From a virus, in IMG/VR virus record IMGVR_UViG_3300035228_001973, positions 55,042-119,041 of that record: a DNA stretch of 64,000 bases; one strand, 5' to 3'. Both the position numbers and the translations under genes were made by a program. How positions within the stretch are numbered: the first letter of the stretch is position 1; every line of letters starts with the position of its first letter. Of this stretch, positions 55,520 through 64,000 are shown one piece after another. The notes beneath the pieces were generated by a model, which was not told where the DNA came from, made no database searches, and worked only from the letters and a program-made list of their open reading frames with translations.

Positions 55520-58500
55520 TTAGCAACCACTTCCGATTCCACTACAATTACCACCTAAACATTGTGAGAAACTTGTCACAACACCGTTACTAACATTAAA
55601 AATACATCCCGTATCTGAAACAAATGCTCCGTTACCTAACAGTACATAAGAATTAGGGTTACCACCAGTAAACGCATAAACCGAATTTCCTGTTGGACAA
55701 TCTAAAAATGTCGATACACTAACATCTGTAAAATATTCAACGTTTGGAATACCACCACCATTAAAATTACTACATGGTTGTGAGGAACCTCCTCCGTGAA
55801 GTCCGAAGAAAAAACCTAATGAGTTATATCCTGGAGGTGTCGTATCACATGGGTCGAATCCCGTAATAAAATTACCAACAGGACAATCATTATACATTAC
55901 TTCTTCAGTAGATAAGTTAAGGTCTTTTATTACTCTAACCCAACTAACATCTTGGTGACACGCAGCTTGAGGTATAGGTGTACAGTTTTGATTAGGTCCT
56001 GAAAATATACATGCACAAACAAAATCAAAGTCAATAAGTCCACTAGGGGAATTCGCGGCGATAGCCTGAGCATCTATAGAAGATACAGGAATTGCATTAT
56101 ATCTATCTCTATTACTTTGTCCAGGATAACCAGGACCCCCTACTAAAGTAGAATCAGGTGGGTAATTTAGAAGGTCGGTGCTTCCTCCATTATTATTCAT
56201 AGATACCTGACCAATAGTTATACCATTTGCCGTAATATCAAACACCCCTCTATTACATGTATGACCTCCAGGACATTGAGACCCGTTTAACCCAAACTCG
56301 TTATATTCAACAATGAATGTTAGAGACTCAATACAAGTAACTAAAGGTAATGTTGTCGGTGTAGGTGTTGGAGTCGGCGTTGGAATTAGAGTGGTTGTCG
56401 GTGTCGGTGTCGGAGTACTAGTTTGTGTTGGAGTTGGAGTCGGCGTAACATCATTACAACATATATCATACACAATTTTAGTACTTAATCTAAAGTATAC
56501 ATTCTTTAATTCTTTACAATCTGAAATAATTGTTATTAAATTTTGGTCAATATCTAATGTGAAACTTTCAATTTGTGGTATCGTTTTCAGTATTTCATCA
56601 ATTGCATCTCTCCATTCTTGAGCACTAGGGTAATCATTTAAATTTGTACTGGTATAGAATGGGTTTTCTACGTGATAAGGAGGGGTCATTGTACCACCTG
56701 AAAAATCAACTATAGTGTAAAAAACAGCATTTACCAACGTACAATTCTCATGTCCAACAGTTAAATCAAGGTAACCCTCATTTAACATAGAACCAAAATC
56801 TCTAATACCCGCTGAAGTGGTAATGAAATCGTTTTCACATATCTCATTTACTTCATAACATTCAACAATTTGATTATTACAGTTAATAGTTACTGACTCC
56901 GTAGCACTACAACCATTATTGTCAGTAATAGTTGCGGTATATGTATCACCACTTAAACCAGTAATTGACATCGTGGTTTCACCATTGCTCCATTGAATAT
57001 TAAACGGACCAACACCTTCACTAATACTAATATCTGCCATACCATCATTACCTGAAACACATTCAGTAGGAAGTATTATAAAGTTTACTCCTATTGATGG
57101 GGCGATTGTTATGTTTTGTGAGACCGTACAATTTTTTACATCAATAACATTTAAAAGGTACGTTGATGGTGCCAGTGAAGTTATTGACTGAGTATTTGAT
57201 GGGTCATCAATTACGGAATAAACAACTGAACCTGTATTAACATCGGTTAAAATATAATCAAATGGACCCTCTAACGGAACAGAACCCGCAGTTAGATTAA
57301 TATCTATTATTCCATTATTATCACCACAAGTACCATCAGTGATAGTACTATTAACGTTAAATTTAACATTATTACTTATAGTTTTATCAGTACTATATGT
57401 ACAGTTACCATTTTGAGATACAATTGTTACCGTATATGTACCTGAAGATAAGTTATTAAAAGTATGGCTTTGTGACCTAGTAGTTATACTATCAGTAATT
57501 AAACCATTCGTAACCTCGTAAGTGAAAGTTCCCGCAGGTGCTGATATACTTATCGATATTGAACCATCATCGTTACAATCGGAATTAGTAACCCCTATAT
57601 TAACAATGGTGAAACCTGCAGTTGAAGGTATAGACTGAAATGCTGTAACAGAACAACCTCCAGCATCTGTAATAAGAGTACTATTGAAACCTCCACATAA
57701 CCCTGTAAATGACTCTGATAAATTATTCGAAGTTATCACTTCACCCGCACTATTTTGGTATGTATATGGTGAAGTACCTCCCGATATTGTCACCACAACT
57801 TGACCATCACAATCAAAACAACCCGCTTGTGTTGGTACGGTTGAAACTATACCTAATGGGTCAGCTAACCCTACGTTAATACTTTGACTTAATCTACACC
57901 CTTCAGAATCTGTAACTGTTACACTCCACGAACCCACGGATAATCCAGTTGCGGTTTGTGTTGTTTGTCCATTGGACCACAAGTATGTGTATGGTGGAGT
58001 ACCACCTAATAAATTAGTGACAGTTGCAGAACCGACGCCAGGACCACACGGAGAATCTGGAACAACTAAAATATTATAACTAATTGGGTTCGTACTTACA
58101 ACTGTTGTATTTGTTGTTTGTGCAGTTGCACCTCCAAAATCTGTAACAATACAGTAGTAGGTTGCAGGACCAATATTTGTAAATGTCTGCGTATTTGCAA
58201 AACTATTAAAAGACTGAAAAATAATTCCAGAAACCGTATCGTATAAATCATATTGAAATGGGCTAGATATTGAATCATTTGTAACCGTTACAACCCCGTT
58301 GATATTTCCACATGTCGTACCTGAAGAAGTTATAGTAACATTAAAACAACCTTCAACATTAACATTAACAACCACATCTTGATTAACCCCACCTGAACTA
58401 TCTTGAAGTAAAAAGACATAACTACCCTCGTCAACGCCACTCCAAATAAATGGTCCGTTACCTGTTTGTTGAACTAACAGTAATCCACCCGTCGCAGTAG

Positions 58501-60343
58501 TTGACGTATTTGTAATAGTATATGGTTTTGTACCACCTGAAGGACTTATTAATATAACACCACCTTTAGGATTAGTACAAGTACCTGTAACTTCAAAACT
58601 ATAAGTTATCGGACCTTCATCGCAACCAATAACACATACGTCACCACTAATTTGTACTCCTTGCATTGGAGCACTAGTATCGAGACATACCTCTAACCCT
58701 ATTTCACTACCTTGTTGTATTCTCCCACAACAATCCGTATACGTATAAAAACCATCTGTAATACCTGAAAAACAACCCGCTCCTACATTTAAAGTTGGTG
58801 TTGGTGTGGGGGTTGGAGTATTCGTAGGCGTATTTGTTGGAGTAACTGTCGGAGTTATAGTTGGTGTATTGGTTGGTGTAGGTGTTGGCGTAAGAGTATT
58901 TGTAGGGGTAGGTGTTGGCGTAAGAGTATTTGTAGGGGTAGGTGTGGGTGTAGATTCTTGACATACAATATCAGTACACTTTACTTCCCCCACTGAAGCA
59001 ACACTATTATCCCAATATATTATAGTAACATAAGGTTCTAAAAGTGGTTCATTAATTCTATTATAACACCCATTAACTCCACCTACATTTTCAATTAAAT
59101 AGGTATTCCCTATTGCAAATGGTCCTGAAAAATCATTATCAAAATCTATAACATTAAATCTAAATATTTTGTTACCAGTACAACCTGAAAAAAAGTAATA
59201 TTCCTCTAAGGCATTTACATTATTATTACAGTCAACACAATTTTCATAAACGTTCGTTATTTCATGTCCTGATGTTATATTAGTACTTATTAGTACTTGG
59301 TCAACTTTATCCGTTTCACCACCAAAACAGAACGTCTTACTTTCAACGAATTGCGGCGTTATAAATCCAGTTCCAAGCGGGTTACCCCACGTTAACGTTG
59401 AAGCACTAAAAGGGCTTTGACCCTGATTTACCCCGTTACAATCATTACCAGATGGTTGAAATTTATATATATTATTAAATGGATTATTAGAAACACAATC
59501 GGAACAATTAGAATACCAATTTGATACTATGTCGTAATAACCAACACCTAAAGTACCTGAATAGGGTTGTTGAACATTATTAGGCTTTAAACACGGACCC
59601 CCCCATATTGAAGAATATGATTCTACCCTATCCCTCATATCACCAGAATATTGCACACCACTCGAATCTGTTATTAAATTACCGTAACAATCATCGGACA
59701 TTGTAACCCACCCATCATATAAACCGTTAAAGTAGTTTTTGGCATTTGTTGCGAAATAAGGTATCTGTACGTAATACGAACCTAAACCACTTACTAAGTC
59801 TGATGTAATAGAACTGGCATTATTAAAATCATAATTTAAAACCCCATTATTAGTTATGTGACTATAATCATTTACACTTGTTAAAAAAATAAAATCATAC
59901 CTATTAGTATCCGCACCACCTATTACTTTTGATAAATCATTAAACGTATTTGCACTATAAAAATTAGTACTGTATCTAGGAGATTTAAACGTACCACTTG
60001 GACCTATTATATCAATATAGTTTTGAGCGAAAAATGTTGTATTAATATTAAACGTTGAACCTATATAAACCGCGACTGAAGTATCTGATACCTTATTCCA
60101 ATATTCACCTGTAACCATTTGAGTATCAAAAGGGATTGTTGCTGAACCTAAATTTGTAACTTTCCAATATCTTGACCTAAATGACCAAGTTGTATTAGGG
60201 TTAGTAAGGAGATGGTTCTCCGTAAACGCCCTATTTAATCCTGCGGGTGTAGCTGCATCGGGCCAAGCCATATATACGGTAGAACCTGTAGTTGGTGAAC
60301 CTACAGTCGCTATTTGTTCTAATTTAAAATATAAAGTTGCCAT
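55520..60343 (-). CDS. giant virion protein with SprB-like repeats and PT linkers
   Basis: 1607 residues. Residues 1-460 hold an unrecognised beta domain ([20 protein letters not shown]) and several Cys pairs. A TPTx linker follows near 465-515, then at least four SprB-like repeats ([20 protein letters not shown] ... [43 protein letters not shown] ... [11 protein letters not shown]). Another PT linker (near 1300-1330) and a Cys-rich C-terminal domain follow. It is coupled to the upstream gene by TAATG. Probably a tail or baseplate-attached adhesin. Confidence 0.7.
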   Translation of the reverse strand: MATLYFKLEQIATVGSPTTGSTVYMAWPDAATPAGLNRAFTENHLLTNPNTTWSFRSRYWKVTNLGSATIPFDTQMVTGEYWNKVSDTSVAVYIGSTFNINTTFFAQNYIDIIGPSGTFKSPRYSTNFYSANTFNDLSKVIGGADTNRYDFIFLTSVNDYSHITNNGVLNYDFNNASSITSDLVSGLGSYYVQIPYFATNAKNYFNGLYDGWVTMSDDCYGNLITDSSGVQYSGDMRDRVESYSSIWGGPCLKPNNVQQPYSGTLGVGYYDIVSNWYSNCSDCVSNNPFNNIYKFQPSGNDCNGVNQGQSPFSASTLTWGNPLGTGFITPQFVESKTFCFGGETDKVDQVLISTNITSGHEITNVYENCVDCNNNVNALEEYYFFSGCTGNKIFRFNVIDFDNDFSGPFAIGNTYLIENVGGVNGCYNRINEPLLEPYVTIIYWDNSVASVGEVKCTDIVCQESTPTPTPTNTLTPTPTPTNTLTPTPTPTNTPTITPTVTPTNTPTNTPTPTPTPTLNVGAGCFSGITDGFYTYTDCCGRIQQGSEIGLEVCLDTSAPMQGVQISGDVCVIGCDEGPITYSFEVTGTCTNPKGGVILISPSGGTKPYTITNTSTTATGGLLLVQQTGNGPFIWSGVDEGSYVFLLQDSSGGVNQDVVVNVNVEGCFNVTITSSGTTCGNINGVVTVTNDSISSPFQYDLYDTVSGIIFQSFNSFANTQTFTNIGPATYYCIVTDFGGATAQTTNTTVVSTNPISYNILVVPDSPCGPGVGSATVTNLLGGTPPYTYLWSNGQTTQTATGLSVGSWSVTVTDSEGCRLSQSINVGLADPLGIVSTVPTQAGCFDCDGQVVVTISGGTSPYTYQNSAGEVITSNNLSESFTGLCGGFNSTLITDAGGCSVTAFQSIPSTAGFTIVNIGVTNSDCNDDGSISISISAPAGTFTYEVTNGLITDSITTRSQSHTFNNLSSGTYTVTIVSQNGNCTYSTDKTISNNVKFNVNSTITDGTCGDNNGIIDINLTAGSVPLEGPFDYILTDVNTGSVVYSVIDDPSNTQSITSLAPSTYLLNVIDVKNCTVSQNITIAPSIGVNFIILPTECVSGNDGMADISISEGVGPFNIQWSNGETTMSITGLSGDTYTATITDNNGCSATESVTINCNNQIVECYEVNEICENDFITTSAGIRDFGSMLNEGYLDLTVGHENCTLVNAVFYTIVDFSGGTMTPPYHVENPFYTSTNLNDYPSAQEWRDAIDEILKTIPQIESFTLDIDQNLITIISDCKELKNVYFRLSTKIVYDICCNDVTPTPTPTQTSTPTPTPTTTLIPTPTPTPTPTTLPLVTCIESLTFIVEYNEFGLNGSQCPGGHTCNRGVFDITANGITIGQVSMNNNGGSTDLLNYPPDSTLVGGPGYPGQSNRDRYNAIPVSSIDAQAIAANSPSGLIDFDFVCACIFSGPNQNCTPIPQAACHQDVSWVRVIKDLNLSTEEVMYNDCPVGNFITGFDPCDTTPPGYNSLGFFFGLHGGGSSQPCSNFNGGGIPNVEYFTDVSVSTFLDCPTGNSVYAFTGGNPNSYVLLGNGAFVSDTGCIFNVSNGVVTSFSQCLGGNCSGIGSGC
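58790..58960 (-). repeat. short TPTx linker
   Basis: [18 protein letters not shown]-type units in the 55520-60343 protein, including an 18-residue near-identical duplication. Confidence 0.7.
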
Positions 60344-63309
60344 TAGCTACAATTGATTTTTACATTTACACCAACGTTTACTGTTAGAGTTTTATTTGTG
60401 AATTCAGGGTCACATCCTGTATTACTTACTGTCAAAATATTATTACTGTCTATAGTATAGTTTAAACCACTTTGATATAAATACTGTAACTTATCATTCA
60501 ACGCATTAATCCACATGTTAAATGTTGGGTAATCTTGTGCACCATATCCCGTATAAAATATCTCCTGTACTAAGACTGTAGAGTCTAATCTTACATCAAC
60601 ATACCAGTCACTAATTAAAGTATTTTGTATACAATTATTAATAGTGTACCCCGATTTATTAATACAACTATTAACACTATTATTTAATATCGTAGGTATA
60701 GAACTTATATTAACATCACACGTTAGTGTTTCGTCAATACAATCATTATCGAATAACTGGCCATAATATACACATGGGATACAGTCAATAGGAATAAGTT
60801 GACAACCTCTCTGTCTTCTCCAAACATGTTTTTGTCTTTGTAAGACATTGTTTACCATTTTTTGACCACCCATCCATATTGTAGAGGCCGGAATCATCTG
60901 TTCAACTAATTTTGTCCAATAATCACCAATACCTAAAGTAAAATCAATCATCTTCTGATAAGTGTATTGATTTGAAGGTATATTTACCGCCGATTCCGAT
61001 TGTAAATATTTCCAATATATGGACTGTAATGTTGGGTAACTGTTGGCAGCCCCATCACTAATAGTCTGTCTGTTTCGTACATTTATTAATGTATTATAAA
61101 ACGTTTGAGCGAACTCGAAAAATGTTTTTTCCTGTGGTAGTGGATTAATAACGGTCCAATCTTTACCTCCAGGGTACGGATAAGGCGATGTTAAACCTGA
61201 TGATGGAAATGGATATCCATAACGTCTAGACATTCTCCATATATCGTAGGTTATACCTTGTGCCATGTTTAAATATAATTCAACATTTTTAGCGTTAAGT
61301 ACTAATTTTTCGTCAAACACCTCATAATATGCGTTATACGCACCATCACGATTTCTCCTAATACCCGTTTCAGTATTATCCCATGATTTATTATTATCAA
61401 TAGTTCTAGTTAACCCAAAACCAATATCCATATATGGGAACTTTCTAAATCTATCAAAATACTTTTGACCATACGTGAAAGTCTCTAAAGATGTTTGTAT
61501 ACTAGGGTTAGCCCCTGTAAATGTAGAGTTAGTGATATCAAGTTTTTCAATCGCTCTATGGTCAGGTGTCTCAATATACCAACCAGCACCTTTTTCAAAG
61601 AAATATTCATTATTTGTTACAGGTCTCCTTGGGTAACCATATTCATTCATAGGGTAATCCCCTCTTGTGGCGTCTGTTTGACTAACATATTTTGATGTGG
61701 TAAATCCAGTATAAGATACTCCTTGTATATTATAAACTACATTAGGGTCTAAAGCGGGTACGTCATCTACTTTTGTACCACCTGACATTTTTAAGTACTC
61801 ACCTTCAAACCTTTTTACATTTATTGGGCCGTCAGCAATGTATACTATTTCATTGAATTCAATTAAATCTTTAGGTGCCCCTACCATCCTCATAATCGCC
61901 TCAATAGAATGTCTCGTTCCTTTTGATTTAAATAGGTAAGCTGAATTTAGTATCAAATTTCTATAAAATTGAAAATTTAACTGATTCGGTGTCGGGTCAT
62001 TTTGAAAACCAGGATATATAGATTTATTTTTAGTTCCAAATATTGATGTTAAGAAATCTTCGTTAGTAATTGGTGATATATTAGTATTCCAACCTAAAGT
62101 TTGTGCTAAATTTTGTAATAATTCTGAAGGTATATCATTTTGAGGGGTATAATGAACTGAATTCATAAAAGATAATGCGTCTATGAATTTTTTAGACTCA
62201 TCAAAACTCCTACCGTATAATTGTAAAACTTTTTCAACTTTTTTATCTCCTGTATCAAAGTCTTTAAAGGCACCTGTAGTTAAAAATCTAACTATTAAAT
62301 CAGTTTTATATCTATCTATTACTTCACCAATTTCACTAACCTGTGTTAAGTAATTGTCAAATCTTATTGTTGATATATCTAAATTCCACACCCCTAATTT
62401 AGGCCATGTTACTCTTTTTTTACGTTTTACAAATTGTCCGTCATCGGTCTCTTCAACCATATCAAATATAGCAGTATACGGTGGATTACTAAATCTATTT
62501 AGTAAAAAATCCTCAATTTCATCAAAATCTTCTTTAAATGTAAATTCAGTATTAAATGATGTAGGTCTTAATATTAGCGTATCTGTTGATGCGGTTAATC
62601 CACTAAATGGGTTACCTTTTACACTTACAGTAATTGTACCCGCAGAAACATTTTGAGACGCCATAAAATTAACAAATGGGTACTCAGTTTCCATATCATT
62701 AACATACAAAGCATATTTGTTGTAATTGGTATTCATATCCCTTAATGGGCTCGTTGGATATGGTCTTACTGATACATTACGAGCAGCATTTACTGAATAA
62801 TCTATATCAAACGGATTATCAAATCTAGTGACATCCATAGTAAATGTCGTAATTTGTTCGACACTATCAAATGTTATATTATTTGCGGTATTAGCCGTAG
62901 AATATGATGGTAACGAAACTTTATTTACTTGTATTGATGCTGGAAAAAAATTAATTATTTTAGTTATAGATGTAGATAGTCTTTTCTGTAATGACCCATA
63001 AAGAGCGTAATTAGTAACCTGACTTATATCATAATTTGGATAAACTCTATAATTTTTTATTGCAATCGCCTTAGACTCTTCAATACTACCAACATCGAGG
63101 TCGTTTAAAGATATGGGATTACTAAAAACACCCGTTTCAAATGTTCTATTAACTTTCTCAACAATATTTGTAGAAAATTCAAAATTACCCTGTGTTAATC
63201 CACCACCTGCAACCACCTGCAACCCAACTAAGTCAGGTGAAAATGATTGGTCAGCACTTGGAGGTGCTGGAGGATAAAAAAACTTCTTTTTATTGTTGTT
63301 TGTCGCCAT
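60343..63309 (-). CDS. baseplate/tail protein with tail-protein-I-like segment
   Basis: 988 residues. Residues about 420-480 (FYRNLILNSAYLFKSKGTRH, SIEAIMRMVGAPKDLIEFNE) match the hallmark of P2 gpI-type and related baseplate proteins (LFKxKGTRxSIExxxRMxG). The N-terminus is Pro-rich (FYPPAPPSADQSFSPDLVG). The C-terminal part contains Cys pairs. Length is close to T4 gp7 (1032), but I see no clear gp7 motif. Likely a baseplate wedge component in the virion. Confidence 0.7.
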   Translation of the reverse strand: MATNNNKKKFFYPPAPPSADQSFSPDLVGLQVVAGGGLTQGNFEFSTNIVEKVNRTFETGVFSNPISLNDLDVGSIEESKAIAIKNYRVYPNYDISQVTNYALYGSLQKRLSTSITKIINFFPASIQVNKVSLPSYSTANTANNITFDSVEQITTFTMDVTRFDNPFDIDYSVNAARNVSVRPYPTSPLRDMNTNYNKYALYVNDMETEYPFVNFMASQNVSAGTITVSVKGNPFSGLTASTDTLILRPTSFNTEFTFKEDFDEIEDFLLNRFSNPPYTAIFDMVEETDDGQFVKRKKRVTWPKLGVWNLDISTIRFDNYLTQVSEIGEVIDRYKTDLIVRFLTTGAFKDFDTGDKKVEKVLQLYGRSFDESKKFIDALSFMNSVHYTPQNDIPSELLQNLAQTLGWNTNISPITNEDFLTSIFGTKNKSIYPGFQNDPTPNQLNFQFYRNLILNSAYLFKSKGTRHSIEAIMRMVGAPKDLIEFNEIVYIADGPINVKRFEGEYLKMSGGTKVDDVPALDPNVVYNIQGVSYTGFTTSKYVSQTDATRGDYPMNEYGYPRRPVTNNEYFFEKGAGWYIETPDHRAIEKLDITNSTFTGANPSIQTSLETFTYGQKYFDRFRKFPYMDIGFGLTRTIDNNKSWDNTETGIRRNRDGAYNAYYEVFDEKLVLNAKNVELYLNMAQGITYDIWRMSRRYGYPFPSSGLTSPYPYPGGKDWTVINPLPQEKTFFEFAQTFYNTLINVRNRQTISDGAANSYPTLQSIYWKYLQSESAVNIPSNQYTYQKMIDFTLGIGDYWTKLVEQMIPASTIWMGGQKMVNNVLQRQKHVWRRQRGCQLIPIDCIPCVYYGQLFDNDCIDETLTCDVNISSIPTILNNSVNSCINKSGYTINNCIQNTLISDWYVDVRLDSTVLVQEIFYTGYGAQDYPTFNMWINALNDKLQYLYQSGLNYTIDSNNILTVSNTGCDPEFTNKTLTVNVGVNVKINCS

Positions 63310-63311
63310 TT

Positions 63312-64000
63312 TTAGTTGGTTATGTTATTGAAATTTTTACTGAAATCTATGTTGTCGTCCCTATCTTGTCTAACCTCATATAATAAATCGTTAAATTCAT
63401 CTCTAATCTCATATAAGTTATATTGTTTGTATATATTAAGATTACTATCATACATAGTATAAATTCCGTCTTCCATACTTTTTGTTTGATTACCGTAAAG
63501 CGCAATTGCTAACGTATCAATATCATGTTCAGCCAATTCAATATCCATACTAATTGGATTAAAGAATGTGTTAGTCATAACAATATTTTGATTAGGTTGC
63601 CCAATAAATGGTGTTGCATTCGCCTTATTAGAAGGTGCACTTGAAGGTGATACCGTACAAAATATTAAATCACTTCCCCCGTCAACATATCTATATCTTA
63701 TCGCCTTTTGAGAACTATTACTTAAATTAGTTACTACTGGTTCACAATAAAATGCTGATGTAACAACTCTATAAAAATTAGGTATCTTAGTACCGTCACT
63801 ATTTAAATATTCAATACGGTAACCAATTAGTCCTTGATTGATAAATCTATTTCGGTACTCTTGTGGTACCCCATTTAAGTCGATGATTATACCCTTAACA
63901 TTGGGTAATGATGATAATACACCACAATCTGTAATAGTGGTTCTTATTTCTACAGGTCTTATATATAATGTATATATACCTATTTTATTAAATTCTTCAG
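63312..64000 (-). CDS. baseplate-type protein, N-terminus beyond window
   Basis: The frame is open from the right edge to TAA at 63312 (229 residues visible). An internal ATG at 63578 is not the start: upstream codons are open and well formed (IGIYTLYIRPVEIRTTITDC, YRIEYLNSDGTKIPNFYRVV). C-terminal: MDIELAEHDIDTLAIALYGN, then a charged tail. Stop is 2 bases before the next ATG. Hypothetical; by position a baseplate or tail component. Confidence 0.65.
   Translation of the reverse strand, partial: EEFNKIGIYTLYIRPVEIRTTITDCGVLSSLPNVKGIIIDLNGVPQEYRNRFINQGLIGYRIEYLNSDGTKIPNFYRVVTSAFYCEPVVTNLSNSSQKAIRYRYVDGGSDLIFCTVSPSSAPSNKANATPFIGQPNQNIVMTNTFFNPISMDIELAEHDIDTLAIALYGNQTKSMEDGIYTMYDSNLNIYKQYNLYEIRDEFNDLLYEVRQDRDDNIDFSKNFNNITN

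Noticed and set aside
55850-55862. GGTCGAATCCC resembling a tRNA T-arm
   Set aside because: Lies inside the coding frame of the 1607-residue protein with no acceptor or anticodon stem around it.
63312-63578. Stand-alone 88-residue protein starting at ATG 63578
   Set aside because: The frame is open upstream to the window edge, so this is the C-terminus of a larger protein.
1-64000. tRNA genes, CRISPR arrays, IS elements, integrase
   Set aside because: No cloverleaf with a GTTCRANNC arm in a non-coding region, no spaced direct repeats of CRISPR type, and no transposase or integrase frame. The repeats present are coding TPTx arrays.

Overview
The window looks like part of a large, AT-rich, T4-like (myovirus-type) phage genome whose host is probably a flavobacterium or another member of the Bacteroidota. 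Phage identity rests on a dense, mostly minus-strand gene array with 1-35 base overlaps. It contains gp46/gp47-like recombination nuclease subunits, a gp61-like primase, a RuvC-like resolvase, a phage-encoded sigma factor, an amidase endolysin and about 35 kb of tail, fibre and baseplate-like genes. The host guess rests on TTTG-N19-TATATTTG promoters (the Bacteroidota housekeeping consensus), A-rich leaders instead of Shine-Dalgarno sites at many starts, SprB-type adhesin repeats, and an Hc1-type histone H1-like gene. No tRNA, CRISPR array, integrase or transposon was seen.

Layout. 1-5.5 kb: a Dam-like methylase (cut by the window edge), DnaJ, small membrane proteins, the Hc1-like protein and hypothetical proteins. 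5.6-12.3 kb: probable virion accessory proteins, a lysis cluster (spanin-like protein, amidase, multi-pass membrane protein), the sigma factor and an EF-hand protein. 12.4-17.4 kb: cysteine-peptidase-like protein, two sugar-nucleotide SDR enzymes, HAD phosphatase and dCMP deaminase. 17.4-28.3 kb: gp46, gp47, a mini-CorA, cysteine synthase, two lysyl-hydroxylase-like 2OG-Fe(II) oxygenases, a PD-(D/E)XK nuclease, primase and RuvC. 28.3-64 kb: structural genes, interrupted at 40.7-45.3 kb by a four-gene glycosyltransferase/methyltransferase cassette.

The most striking signal is a combination. Several virion-type proteins carry very long tetrapeptide TPTx arrays (Thr/Pro-rich, mucin-like). The largest, of 2165 residues, sits directly downstream of a cassette containing a GT60-like enzyme, the family that adds GlcNAc to hydroxyproline in Skp1. 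The same phage encodes two procollagen-lysyl-hydroxylase-like oxygenases and two sugar-nucleotide SDR enzymes. I infer, but cannot prove, a phage-encoded hydroxylation and glycosylation system for fibre proteins. The 2165-residue protein also begins with a Hint (intein-like) fold that keeps the C-terminal His-Asn but has lost the nucleophilic Cys.

Transcription: a TATTTATA box lies 5-45 bases upstream of about ten starts on both strands. It is a candidate recognition element for the phage sigma factor and differs from the host-type TATATTTG boxes found upstream of a few other genes.
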